Shown here: positions 22,646 to 35,299 of the stretch, one piece after another
How positions within the stretch are numbered: the stretch's first letter is position 1
Layout of the letters: every line of letters begins with the position of its first letter
Translations under genes and position numbers: made by a program
Notes under the pieces: model-generated
The model's database searches: none
Told to the model about the DNA's origin: nothing
What the model saw: the letters and a program-made list of their open reading frames with translations, nothing else
Assembly (NCBI RefSeq): GCF_965363235.1
Contig: NC_134843.1
Location: 4,154,001 to 4,218,000 of the forward strand
Direction: 5' to 3'
DNA length: 64,000 nucleotides
From: Mytilus galloprovincialis
Taxonomy: Eukaryota > Mollusca > Bivalvia > Mytilida > Mytilidae

Positions 22646-23420
22646 AATATGGACTAAAATATCCATGAAAATAAGGTCAAGGTCAGATGAACCTTGTTAG
22701 ACAGACGTGTGAACCTTACAATTATTTTATTCATTGAATAAACATAATGAATTACTTAGTTTCAGAGAAACAAATACCTAATCCCAAAACTGAACATTAA
22801 TCACTGAACCATGACTTTGTTAGGCTAGGCGATCTCTCATGATGGTAATGATGGACAACTGTTAAAAGTCCTGTGGCAATTAAATGCATATTCAGGACAG
22901 GTACATGAAAATTAACCCTGCTTTGTGCAATCCACATGAAGAGCAGCAGCAAGTACCAATTTTTGAGTCGTTTAGGTTTTAACATGCCAGAGTTCCAACT
23001 TGAGGCGAACACACTAATACAAGACCACTGATGTTATTGTATAAAAGACTCCTTAGTTGTAAATGTCTGTCATTTGGTCTCTTGTGAAGAGTTGTCTCAT
23101 TAGGACACTTCTTTTTTATATGTATACCTAGCAATGAATCCATATACATTTGTACCAAATATAGTTGTCCATATAACACATAAAAATGGGGTAACTAGTC
23201 AAATAAAAAGACCATTTGGCATCTTCATACAAATATGAAGCTATCCAGCACCTTTAAAGTTTGGACAATAAAGTTTTAAAAATGACAACCCTGTTTAGTA
23301 TCCCTAAGTTCTGCTGATAATACACTGCCAAGCCAATGATGATGATAGACGCCAAGTGATGGAAATATAAATAAATATAATTAAATATAAATAAATATAA
23401 TTAAAGCATCTGCATGTGTC
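22646..23420 (+). repeat. Second, decayed copy of the 147-bp repeat element
   Basis: CCATGAAAATAAGGTCAAGG near 22665 and CACTGAACCATGAC near 22803 continue the family after the hairpin. A minus-strand scrap of the GAAGATGTGG mussel repeat lies at about 23060-23115, and the end is AT-rich (AAATATAAATAAATATAAT). Confidence 0.5.
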
Positions 23421-23903
23421 ATACCCTCGACCACAGAAAACTCTTCCCCCTTACTTGTCCTCCAGATACAATTAAGATAAGATGATTTTCCAAATAAATT
23501 TTAATTACCAATTATTATGATCCTACATGATACAAAATAACCAAATGAAACCAAACACAATCTGCTTCTTTTAAGATGTGTGTAAATATCAAACAAACAG
23601 TTACTTGTGATATGCTTTTGATCACGGTTGTAAATTATCTTTAAATAAAAAGGAGGAAAAGGATCTGCATCATGGGTATGGTATCAGTAGCAAAATATTA
23701 CATAATGCAAAATAAATGACAGTACTGAGGATACTATCTATTTTCCTGGTTGTTTTTATTATAGGGGGGAAATAATCCTAATGTAATTTCTTAGTCTATA
23801 TAATTACATATAAAAGTTTATGAATTAAAATAAAATCATGTTAATTTTTTGATACATGTAATAAATTTTGTAATCATTTTTTGACTATTCTTTGTTTAAT
23901 ATA

Positions 23904-24040
23904 TAAACTTGTTGTTCGGTGTGAGCCAAGGCTCCGTGTTGAAGGCCATACATTGACCTATAATGGTTTACTTTTTTTAAATTGTTATTGGATGGAGGTT
24001 TGTCTCATTGGCACTCACACCACATCTTCCTACATCTAAT
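23904..24040 (-). repeat. Mussel repeat, GTGTGAGTGCC subfamily, fragment
   Basis: The minus strand starts GGAAGATGTGGTGTGAGTGC and ends at the GAGCCTTGGCTCACACCGAA block. It matches the first 135 bp of 9835-10160. Confidence 0.75.
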
Positions 24041-26811
24041 TAAGGCTTTTTAGTCCTTACTTAACTTATAAATAAATAATAGAATTCCATATTAAAAAAG
24101 AATCCTCAGTTTGTCTCAACTTTTAAAAATGACATCCAAAAACAATACAATTCTTATACAAAGTAAAACTGTGGTAAAAGCTATAATATAAAAATATCAA
24201 AACATGCATGTACAAATTATTTTTTGAGAATTACTCAACTTGACTGTCCCTTTGGTATCTTTCGTCTCTCTTTTATTTACTGGGAAAATAAAACAAACTA
24301 AATATTTGATCGGTGCAAAAATGATTAGATTACCAATGAAATAGCAGAGGTGGGAAAAATTTGGTTGATTATTTAGGAAATCACTGAAGTACCACTGGAG
24401 GAGGCCCCTCTAACAATCAGTGAGCACCCCCTTTTTTTTCCCTTTATGAAAATTTCTGGATCCTCCAGGGAACAGATTACATTTCATTCATTCACATTTT
24501 TAACCTCAAGCTGTTTTAAACTATATAGTTTCTTTACTCCTTCCAAATTTCTAAGCTATTTGTTTTTAAAATTAAGTAGTATATTTTTATATTTATTTAT
24601 GGAACCCTGAGGAGGGCAGATAACTAGTGTTCAGTTATTATTTTATAGAATGATTTATGCATTAGGCCGGGATGTGGTATAGTGATTCAGTGTATGATAT
24701 GTTTGCTCATCCATCTTCAACCTTAACCCACAATTATCAAGATTAAATGGGACTTTCCGGATACTTTCAAATAATCTTCAGTCTCTGCCGACGTTGTGTA
24801 CTATTTTTTATAACTTCTAAAGGTTCTCTAATCAAAGAATGGATTTTTTCTTTTCTTATATCTTATTACTCATATTGAAGGATAGGTTAGTTCAGCTGAT
24901 ATCAACATAGATTTAGTTAGAGCAGATTCTCAACTTACATCCACAAATCTAACAGTTTGATCAATCTTCCAAGGACTGCATCAATAGTTGAAGGGTGAAA
25001 AAGAATGTTTATGAGTTAAAAGCATAAAAATGTCAGATCTCATTATGAAAATAAATATCTGCATGTAAAAGTAATTTTTTTTAGTTTCTGAACAAACCCA
25101 ACCATATTAAGGCTTGGTATAACAAGATTTTACAATAAAAACAAATAAATTCAGATAAAAACCACTAAAATCAGATAAAATCATATAAAACACAAATGTT
25201 GTTATAGCAAACCTTTATATATACTTCAAAGCTACAGTGGTAATATACTATTGTCTTGAAGTAGAATACATTGAAAATTTGTATTAATGTCATGACAATT
25301 TTGTCATAATGAGATCCAACTTTTTAAGACAAGATTAAATGCAGGATAAAAACATAATAAAAAAAGGTCCATTCTTTCAATTGGGAACCCCAAAATTTCA
25401 TTATAATAAAAAAAAATACACACTGCCATTAGTTACAGAAGATAATCTGAAAGTTTCAATGAAAATCTACCAATAGTTTATAAGCCGTGGATGAGAGATG
25501 ATGATGGACAAACAGACAGAAAACACAAATCTTCCCATTGCAGAGGCGGTTTAGAGGGTCCCCCCCCCCCCTTTTGTGGGAAAAAAATTGTTGATTATAA
25601 AATAAATCACTTGGGCTGGCCTAGTCCCCTCTTAGGCATTCAGTGGAGTAAAACCCAACCCAAAACCCAAACATTTTTATTTGGGGTCAAAAACTTAGTA
25701 GTTAAAATATTTAACAGGGGACTAGTTTCATATTCTCTTTTCATAGTGTTTGGCCATCAAAATCCTACTATTTTGGATTCTAACCAACAAAATTCATTTC
25801 ACAAAGCACTTGTAAGGCTTACATGTACATAACTTAAAAATATGTAAACCTATGTACGTCTTGTGGGTACTTTGAGAAACCATATGGCATACCTTTGGGA
25901 CCCCTCAAATAACAATAATTTCAGTTTAATTTTTCATCAATCACAAAACAATAATTGAATGCAAGTAATATAAATAAAAAAAATCTATAATTTGAAATTC
26001 AATATAGCAATAAAAATACAATTTGTTAAAAACTCATTCTGCTTACAAGACTACTGCCTACAGATTGTTCCAATAGAGATAGTAACAGTTCATCCGATTG
26101 TTTGCAGGATTATTGTCTGAGGATTTTACCATACAAGGCAGCAACTGTTACACTTTAAACTGAAAAGAAATAAAGTTAAGTTTCAATTATTTAATCAAAT
26201 AATCTTAAGGGTATATACCCGGTAATAAAATTCAATTTAAAAAAAAACATATCATTGAATGTGAAAACTACTCTTATTTTTGCTACTTCATTTGAAATCT
26301 GTCAATACACAAAAATAATTTTTCCAAACTTTACAATTATGAGATTTGACATCAAATACCTGAGCAATTATTGGAAACACAGTGAATGCAGAAGCTGCTG
26401 GTTAGTTCACTTAATAAAAAGTAAAATTTAATGAATATTTTGTTATTTGTTGTTTTATTGACCCTTACTGAGATCAAAACAAAATTTTCTCCATGATGAA
26501 AAAGTAGGAATAAATTCTTTTGAAATTTGTAGTGAAAATATGAATGACAATGTAAAGCAGTTATCATACATGATCATCTTTTTTATGATAGCTAGGTTTT
26601 ACTTGATATCAGATTATCTCCCCTTCACGTCTGGCCCATGGCCACAATTATGGCCCCCCTTTTCGTTGTCCACGAGTATAGTTCCCTTTAATTATAATGT
26701 ATTTTTTCTTATTTTTTTTTCTTTCCCTTTCTCATACATTTCTTAGTTTTTCTGGGGTGGAAATGAAAGGGGAGAGCTGAAATAAACTTTTGGATGTTTT
26801 ATTTTAACAGA
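24041..26811. other. Gene-poor stretch with small repeat fragments
   Basis: GACTGTCCCTTTGGTATC near 24243 is a mussel repeat scrap. CCTCCAGGG near 24470 and a poly-C run at about 25560-25571 belong to hAT-like GGATCC-type MITE remnants. No gene was recognised; the 113-residue frame at 25491-25832 crosses the poly-C run and has no family motif. Confidence 0.4.
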
Positions 26812-28570
26812 TTTTGATAAGGAAAGAGTAATTCGGCTAGGTGGATTGAGATCACAATTAATTCGTAGTGCATTTCTTTTAGAACATAAATGAAAATTAA
26901 AAAAATCCCACCTGGGCTTTCTCGATGATTTTTTTACAGTGTGTTGTACTACTTTTGGGACAAATTATATCAAAATTATAGAAAACTTCATCAGCTCTAA
27001 CTTAAACTAGAGGCTCTAAAGAGCCTGTGTCGCTCACCTTGGTCTATGTGAATATTAAACAAAGGAAGCAGATGGATTCATGACAAAATTGTGTTTTGGT
27101 GATGGTGATGTGTTTGTACATCTTACTTTACTGAACATTCTTGCTGCTTACAATTATCTCTATCTATAATGAACTCGGCCCAGTAGTTTCAGTGGAAAAT
27201 GTTAGTTAAAATTTACAAATTTTATGAAAATTGTTAAAAATTGACTATAAAGGACAATAACTCTTTAGGGGTCAATTGACCATTTCCGTCATGTTGATTT
27301 ATTTGTAAATCTTACTTTGCTTAACATTATTGATGTTTACAGTTTATCTCTATCTATAATAATATTCAAGATAATAACCAAAATCAGCAAAATTTCCTTA
27401 AAATTACCAATTCAGGGGCAGCAACCTATCAACGGGTTGTCCAATTCATCTCAAAATTTCAGGGCAGATAGATCTTGACCTGATAAACAATTTTACCCGA
27501 TGTCAGATTTGCTCTAAATGCTTTGGTTTTTGAGTGATAAGCCAAAAACTGCCTTTTACCCCTATGTTCTATTTTAAGCCATGGCGGCCATCTTGGTTGG
27601 TTGGCCAGGTCACCGGACACAATTTTTTAATTAGATACCCCAATGATGATTGTGGTCAAGTTTGGTTTAATTTGGCCCAGTAGTTTCAGAGGAGAAGATT
27701 TTTGTAAAAGATGACTAAGATTTACGAAAAATGGTTAAAAATTGACTATAAAGGGCAATAACTTCTTAAGGGGTCAACAGATCATTTTGGTCCTGTTGAC
27801 TTATTTGTAGATCTTACTTTACTGAACATTTTTGTTGTTTACAGTTTATCTCTATCTATGATAATATTCAAGATAATAACCAAAAACAGCAAAATTTCCT
27901 TAAAATTACCAATTCAGGGGGGCAGCAACCTATCAACGGGTTGTCCGATTCATCTCAAAATTTCAGGGCAGATAGATCTTGACCTGATTAACAATTTTAC
28001 CCCATGTTAGATTTGCTCTAAATGCTTTGGTTTTTGAGTTATAAGCCAAAAACTGCATTTTACCCCTATATTCTATTTTTAGCCATGGCCGCCATTTTGG
28101 TTGGTTGGCCGGGTCACCGGACACTATTTTTTAACTAGATACCCCAATGATGATTGTAACCAAGTTTGGTTGAAATTGGCTCAGTAGTTTCATTGAAGAT
28201 TTTTGTAAAAGTTAACGACGGACGACGACGACGGACCACGGACGCCAAGTGAGCTAAAAATGGACAATTTTATGTTTAAAACGTCTTAAAAATCTTTTGA
28301 CATCTTCCGAAGTGCTAATTTTTAACCTTTTTCAGCTGGACCAAATCACTACTTTACTTTAAAATTCTGGACCCAAATTTTTTTAGTGTAATTTCACCCC
28401 CTACTTCCAATTTGAGGTATAAAACATGGAGAAATAAATTTCGAAGGGGTATGAAAAATATTGGCAAGTAACCCACTGTCAACACTAGGGATTTATATAT
28501 TTGTGAACAACGAAAATCAAGGGATGACAATTGTGGCCTTGGACCTAATAGGTGCAAAAAGGTAGTATTT
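26812..28570 (-). mobile_element. GGTCCGAG element, split by a pearl-like insertion
   Basis: The minus strand reads CACCTATTAGGTCC (about 28540-28553), then the same sequence as 60785-61235 down to about 28259. It resumes at 27006 and ends near 26850 with ACGAATTAATTGTG. The two halves are separated by the pearl-like element at 27003-28258. This copy is clearly older than the two near 60.8 and 62.5 kb. Confidence 0.75.
27003..28258 (+). mobile_element. Pearl-like element, GCTCAC family, complete copy
   Basis: It starts AACTAGAGGCTCTAAAGAGC with a GAGGCTCT/AGAGCCT hairpin and GTGTCGCTCACC. It has two core units of about 570 bp (GGGCAGATAGATCTTGACC at about 27463 and 27967), an ACGACGGACGACGACGACGG tail near 28215, and ends in AAGTGAGCT. 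It splits the GGTCCGAG element; the flanking host text joins CTAACTTAAA to AAATGGACAATTTT. Confidence 0.8.
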
Positions 28571-28973
28571 ACACTTTTCGGAACATCTCTTGACTTGCCT
28601 ACAGGGGTATGGATGTGTATTGGGCCAAATTTGTATGATGTAAACATGCAATTTTTCTGAAAATTGCATATATTGTTGGACTTGAACTGTACATTGCACA
28701 CACCAAAATTAAGACAAAAAGATTAGGCAAATTTTTTTTAATGCGACAAAACGTTATAAAGAACTGATCGAGGAATTAATTGTAGTCTCGAGCCTAATCT
28801 GGTTCAGAGCAGGGAAGACAAATCAGTTAATATAGATACACTTATAAAGTAAAGGTACAGCATTTTACATTGACATATATTTAGGATAGATATATAAATA
28901 TCAAGGGGCATTTAAAATTAGATACATGTATAATTAATAAATTTAAATTGTTTGTTGATTAAATAATTCTCAC

Positions 28974-29033
28974 CTTAAAACAGCTCTAATAACTCCCCAA
29001 GCAAGTAACCCCAAGGAAACTTGTGATGCTAAC
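28974..29033 (-). other. Exon-like segment b' of the duplicated locus
   Basis: The minus strand shows an acceptor (TTTTACAG before 29033) and a donor (TTAAG|GTGAG after 28974). The 60-bp segment is open in one frame (LASQVSLGLLAWGVIRAVLR), hydrophobic enough for part of a membrane helix. Its homologues at 31927-31990 and 37127-37190 keep both splice sites but carry a stop in that frame. The protein is not recognised. Confidence 0.4.
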
Positions 29034-29355
29034 CTGTAAAACAAAGTTCAAGGTCAGTTATTCTCAACTTTCAAAAAATATGTACATCATAATAATTGTT
29101 TAAAAGTTCTCAGATAACAAACAAAATTCTGCAAGAAAATAATTGGTATTCAAAATCAAACTAATGGTTATGTTTTTGCCCTTTGTAAGGTTTTTTTATC
29201 TCTCCAACACATTCCCGATTTACATTTTCAATTTTAATAAGTTAGCAATAAATAAACTTGTATTTCATCATATTGTATAGTATTTCAAACCTTCAAAAAA
29301 CTTATTGATGTCAAATACTAATAAAATTATTAAAAGTAAAAGCTTTAATACCTAC

Positions 29356-29395
29356 CAACATGTTAACACCAGGAAAACATTGTAATTTCAACAAC
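29356..29395 (-). other. Exon-like segment a' of the duplicated locus
   Basis: Minus-strand acceptor TTATTTCAG|GTTGTTG and donor TGTTG|GTAGG. It resembles the start of the 68-bp segments at 32841-32908 and 37525-37592 (TGTTTTCMTGGTGTT in common) but is shorter. Confidence 0.35.
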
Positions 29396-29599
29396 CTGAA
29401 ATAAAAAAAAATGTTTAAAAGATAAAATTAAGAAGAGAAACAAAATTATGCCTTGTATCATTTCTTATGAATTTGTTATATAATATCTTCAAAATATTGA
29501 CTTGATACATAAGGTAGAAAACATTTTCATTAAATACAAGTTATAAAAAAATGTTATGAAATGATGAAGTTTAGTATGGTGTTCATTATCACTGAACTA

Positions 29600-29760
29600 G
29601 TATATATTTGTTTAGGGGCCAGCTGAAGGACGACTCCGGGTACGAGAATTTCTCGTTGCATTGAAGACCTGTTGGTGACCTTCTGCTGTTGTCTGCTCTA
29701 TGCTCGGGTTGTTGTCTCTTTGGCGCATTCCCCATTTCCATTCTCAATTGTATCTTCAAT
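29600..29760 (+). repeat. Mussel repeat (GGTTGTTGTCTC family)
   Basis: TGAAGACCTGTTGGTGACCT and GGGTTGTTGTCTCTTTGGC are phrases of a common mussel repeat. The same block is at 48330-48500 (+) and, inverted, inside 51530-51605. Confidence 0.65.
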
Positions 29761-29799
29761 ATCACACAAAAACCCTTAATAAATAAAAAGTTTTAAAAG

Positions 29800-32700
29800 T
29801 CTATAATAATATTATTATAAATTTTGTGGAACATTTCAACTCACCACAGATTTTTCCTGGTAAAGCCTCAGACTTGGTTGAAGATATAATTGACCATCTT
29901 CCTTAGAGCTGCTATCATAACTGCCAAGGAGGTCCATGTCATCATTATCTTATTGTCCATTTGCTTTCAGAAATAACATTATACATGTATAAAAAAAAAT
30001 ATCAGATGCACTTTACAGTTTTAACAAAATCAGTTTTTTTGAAAACTTCCCCTCATCAATTGTAGTTACCCACTATTTCTCAAACCATCCAAATCTATTA
30101 TCTATATATAGAGCTCTGCTTACATATTTTTTTTTATTTACAGAGCTCTAAATAATAGTTATTTTAGCTAGTATACATCTGATATTTAAAGAAAATGTGT
30201 AAAAAAAGTGAATATTTAAATAAAAAAAGTTATATTCCCTATAAACACTTAGGAAATTTAAAGTATGAGGAGTATAACAAGGGAATTACCTCCCCTTGCC
30301 TAGAAAATATGACCCTGTCAAGACTCCATATCCTTCCTATATTTAACAAAAATACAAAATATAGTATAAATAAAATGAAAAAAAATATACGATATGTAAA
30401 AACTACGACACATTTCAATAACTAATTTAGTACTTTAACTTTTACCTAAGGGCCTTAGTGGCAGTGGTCTAAGAAGTATTATTGTATCTCTAGCATGTCA
30501 AAATGAGGTTGAGAATTCAAAGCCAACCTGTGGTAGGTGTGTTTGACTCGAAGCTTAATTGACTAAAATTGACAGTTCCCTCAGGGGAAAAGTTGGTGGG
30601 TATCTACTGTTACTTTTAACTTTTTCAACCCATAAAAAATGGCCATCACGATAATACAAATTGGGCTGAAAGTGGCATTATACACCAAAATTCTATCAAT
30701 CAATCAATCTTTTTTCACCGATATGTTCTACTCTGCTTCTAGTGAAATAATTTTGATTTTTTAGCTAAAAGCACTGCCAAAAAATAACAAAAAGTTGGAA
30801 AAATATATAACAATTCAGGCAACACAAAAACACAATATATTCTTTTTAAATTTTTTTTTTTTTTTTTTTTTTTTTAGATTCTCCATTCTTAACCGACTGA
30901 AGCCTTTGGACTAGACAGACCATTATTAAATTTACCAGTAAATTTTTTCTGTTTCATTTCATTTTCAAAGTAAAAATGAAACAGAGTTACAGGGTGTTGG
31001 GGGAATAACGAATAAGATCTAAATTATGAAACATATAAAGTTCAGTTTCTATAAGCATGACAAGAAAAGTACCGTAAGAGTAATTTTGAAATTTTAAATA
31101 CAAGCTTCCAATCTAGTTGAAAGTAGAGAATCTTCACACATTCTTTTTTTTTTTTTTTTTTTGTTATTGTAAAAAATTACATTTTCTGAAACATATACAA
31201 AAGTTTTCTGAATAACTTTCTTCACTGTTATATCATATAATCATTTAATGTGGCAGCCGCAGTCAAAGTTTCCTGAAAAAGAAATAAATATGCTTAAACA
31301 TATCTGTCAAAACATATGATCAAGCCTATATCAAAATTTAAACTATATCTAATACAATTATTAGCAAATAAGGATGAAAAACTAACCAATGGTTGGTGTG
31401 TGTCATGTTTATTTTTTTCGATTATTCTTTTTCATGAAACAATGTGTTGGTTTTCTTGTTTGAAATTGTTTTCCATTTTGTCCTATTCAGTACCTCTTAT
31501 AGCTTACTTTAAAACTGATACTGTAAATTCAGAAATCATTGCATGCATCTATTCTTGATTTTTTAATAAATGGATAAATATGATTAATAATCCCGATTTC
31601 AGAAAAATCCGCCTTCAAAGATATGCATCAGAGATTAAAATATTGTGATATTCAACCAGTTGCATTATTAACATTCATATAGATATTTGCTCATTGCTGA
31701 ACATCCTACAGTGACTGTAATTTGCTTCCTTTATTGATAGTTGTGTAGTTGGCAATCTTATAACATCTCTTTATTCTTATATCCCCCTATCCAGATTACC
31801 GGTATAAATAAACTTATATTTTGGATTTTTTTTTTTAAATGTTAGATCTACACATGTACATAAAAAAGTCCATGGTGCATTTACATACTCTTAGATGAAT
31901 AGTTCAATCTATTTTTTAATTCTTACATAAAATTCAGCTCCAATGGCCCTTTCCCAGCTTCAATCCCTACAGACAAGCTGTGGTGCTAACCTGAAATATA
32001 AAATGCTTAGTCAATCAAAATTGTTTTAAAGGATCACTTCTGGAATACCGTATCTACTTTATATAAAATGGGTTATATACATGTGACAGGTTTTGAGAAC
32101 ATTGATAAGACATCAATCCAACAACCCAATTCAATCCTTAAAAGTTGTAGGTTAAAAAGGGCTAAAGTTGGCCACAAGATTTTAATCTTTTTTAATTCAG
32201 GTCCAAATGCTACATATAAATTGTTGTGGTATCATTTTTGATACAAAATAACCACTTCTTTTTTTGACATGTAACAATATAAACTACAAAGTTATGACCT
32301 CTTGATTATGCAATTCTGGTGTTTTTCGCAAAACCGCCAATTAAGCTCCAATTTTTCACAAGTTAGAACTATTTTCAGCATAATTCACTTTCCCTGATCC
32401 AGTAATAGTGTATGTCTTGTAATTTAAATATTACCCTTGGCACCTTTAGGTTACTTAACATTTTGGATCAAAGGTACTGTATTCTTTAAGTTTTTAGGTA
32501 AGAACATCACATTTTGATAATATCTCCCAATTTAGCTAATTATGGAGTCTACAGTGTATTATAAAGAAGCTTTTTCTTTTATGTCGCCATAAGTCTCTTG
32601 ATATATCCATTTAACAAACCATATTTGGGCCTTTTTGGAATTCTATGATGAAAGTTGAAATTTAAAATCTATAATAAGGCCATATTTGCCAAGTGAACAT

Positions 32701-32910
32701 TGTCATATGGTATTGATAAAATCAAGAGTATACTGTTGACCAAACTTTTATAAACCTTTAACCCTAGTCGGTATTCATTTCCAAATAATATTATTAATAG
32801 AATAATTTTTTTTAAACAGGATTAACATACTGGTACCTACCTTCATATTAGCTGTATTTGACCACCAAGTCTTATTCCAACACCATGAAAACATGTCACA
32901 GAAAGTACCT
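29800..32910 (-). repeat. Segmental duplication, unit A
   Basis: From right to left on the minus strand it holds exon-like segments a (32841-32908), b (31927-31990), c (ending at 31272) and d (29845-29963), each with AG and GT signals. The same four occur in the same order and spacing class in unit B. Intron text is also shared (AAAATATCAGATGCAC, GCTAGTATACATCTGATAT, GATTCTCCATTCTT). Segment d reads IMMT...AALRKMVNYIFNQV followed by a stop. No known protein was recognised. Confidence 0.7.
30446..30711 (+). repeat. tRNA-derived SINE
   Basis: The head GGGCCTTAGTGGCAGTGGTC contains a box-A-like TAGTGGCAGTGG, and GGTTGAGAATTCAAAGC is a weak box B about 55 bp on. The tail has GGCCATCACGATAAT, GGGCTGAAAGTGGCATTATA and ends in (AATC)n. 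This is the layout of molluscan tRNA-derived SINEs. A partial copy sits at the same place in unit B (about 35915-36018), so it was there before the duplication. Confidence 0.7.
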
Positions 32911-33317
32911 AAAAAGAAATTAACACATTTATTAATTTTACAAACCAGTTTCTAGGTCAACCTAAAGATTACTTTACAAATGTTCTGATTTCTTACTTCA
33001 TGTACCAAAAGTATAACATCCACATATTCTGTAAAATTTATAAAGATTGAAAAACAAACAAAAATTGTCAGTTTTATGATTTGAATTTCAACTGAACTCA
33101 ACTAATTTGAATAATGAAAATGAGTTGCCTCCCATTGAATGAACAAATCTTGCTGTTAATAAAACTAGTCTCCCCTTGAGGTATAATTCCTATCTCAGGA
33201 TTTACTCCAGTAATTGTGATAGAAATTCTTGTTAATGTAACTGGTATCTCAAAATATTAAACTGGTAAATACATTCTTCAAAGATGTTTTTCACACAGAA
33301 AAGAAAGATGATTAAAG

Positions 33318-35211
33318 AACCTTAGTGAGCACGCTCACATACCCCATGTCCCCACATTGTCATTGGAGAAATTAAATAAGTATAAGAAAAAATATTGAAT
33401 AATAATTTCCTGTCAATATACATAGTATGTCCTTATTATCTACAAAATTTCATGAAATTCTGTTGTGTGTTTTCAGAGGAGTTGAGATGACAAACTGTTG
33501 CAGAAGTACATTGAAGCAAATAAGTTCAAAGGGGCATAACTCCTAGAAAAAAATTGAACCGTAATTTCCTGTTGATATGCACATCTACATAGTATGTCCT
33601 TATTATCTACAAAGTTTCATGAAATTCTGTTGTGTGGTTTGAGAGGAGTTGTGATGACAAACTGTTGCAGTAATACATTAAAGTAAATAAGTTCAAAGGG
33701 GCATAACTCCTAGAAAAAAAATTGAATCGCAATTTCCCGTCGATATGCACAACTACATAGTATGTCCTTATTATCTGAAAAGGTTTCATGAAATTCTGTT
33801 GTGTGGTTTGAGAGGAGTTGCGATGACAAACTGTTGCAGTATTACATTAAAGTAAATAAGTTCAAAAGGGCATAACTCCTAGAAAAAAAATTGAATCACA
33901 ATTTCCCGTCGATATGCACAACTACATAGTATGTCCTTATTATCTGAAAAGGTTTCGTGAAATTCTGTTGTGTGGTTTGAGAGGAGTTGCGATGACAAAC
34001 TGTTGCAGTAATACATTAAAGTAAATAAGTTCAAAGAGGCGTAACTCCTAGAAAAAAAATTGAATCGCAATTTCCCGTCGATATGCACAACTACATAGTA
34101 TGTCCTTATTATCTGAAAAGGTTTCGTGAAATTCTGTTGTGTGGTTTGAGAGGAGTTGCGATGACAAACTGTTGCAGTATTACATTAAAGTAAATAAGTT
34201 CAAAGGGGCATAACTCCTAGAAAAAAAATTGAATCACAATTTCCCGTCGATATGCACAACTACATAGTATGTCCTTATTATCTGAAAAGGTTTCGTGAAA
34301 TTCTGTTGTGTGGTTTGAGAGGAGTTGCGATGACAACCTGTTGCAGTAATACATTAAAGTAAATAAGTTCAAAGGGGCGTAACTCCTAGAAAAAAAATTG
34401 TATCGCAATTTCCGGTAGATATGCACAACTACATAGTATGTCCTTATTATCTGAAAAGGTTTCGTGAAATTCTGTTGTGTGGTTTGAGAGGAGTTGCGAT
34501 GACAACCTGTTGCAGTAATACATTAAAGTAAATAAGTTCAAAGGGGTGTAACTCCTAGAAAAAAAATTGAATCGCAATTTCCCGTCGATATGCACAACTA
34601 CATAGTATGTCCTTATTATCTGAAAAGGTTTTCATGAAATTCTGTTGTGTGGTTTGAGAGGAGTTGTGATGACAAACTGTTGCAGTAATACATTAAAGTA
34701 AATAAGTTCAAAGGGGCGCAACTCCTAGAAAAAAAAATTGAATCGCAATTTCCCGTCGATATGCACAACTACATAGTATGTCCTTATTATCTGAAAAGGT
34801 TTCGTGAAATTCTGTTGTGTGGTTTGAGAGGAGTTGCGATGACAACCTGTTGCAGTAATACATTAAAGTAAATAAGTTCAAAGGGGTGTAACTCCTAGAA
34901 AAAAAATTGAATCGCAATTTCCCGTCGATATGCACAACTACATAGTATGTCCTTATTATCTGAAAAGGTTTCGTGAAATTCTGTTGTGTGGTTTGAGAGG
35001 AGTTGTGATGACAAACTGTTGCAGTAATACATTAAAGTAAATAAGTTCAAAGGGGCGCAACTCCTAGAAAAAAAAATTGAATCGCAATTTCCCGTCGATA
35101 TGCACAACTACATAGTATGTCCTTATTATCTGAAAAGGTTTCGTGAAATTCTGTTGTGTGGTTTGAGAGGAGTTGCGATGACAAGAAACAGGACTGATGG
35201 ATGGACTGACG

Positions 35212-35247
<36 letters not shown>

Positions 35248-35268
35248 TCGTTGCGTGGGGTATAAATA
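33318..35268 (+). mobile_element. Pearl-like element with about eleven 169-bp core units
   Basis: Starts TAGTGAGCACGCTCACATAC (hairpin), then tandem units recurring at 33534, 33701, 33870, 34039, 34208, 34377, 34546, 34716, 34886 and 35055, a period of 167-170 bp. The later units are nearly identical. It then has GACGGACGGACG near 35210 and ends in the palindrome TACCCTCCGCAACTTCG with GTGGGGTATAA. This matches the published plan of bivalve pearl elements (tandem core, ACGG microsatellite, hairpin end). It interrupts the duplicated locus between units A and B. Confidence 0.85.
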
Positions 35269-35299
35269 TATATGCACTTTTTATTAAATATTTCTAGAA

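Noticed and set aside
28354-28701. 115-residue minus-strand frame
   Set aside because: It lies over the older GGTCCGAG element, is not conserved as a protein in the identical copies at 60.8 and 62.5 kb, and has no recognisable motif.
33607-35277. Series of nearly identical 69-76 residue minus-strand frames
   Set aside because: They are one frame of the 169-bp tandem core of a pearl-like element, repeated once per unit and cut by the non-multiple-of-three period.
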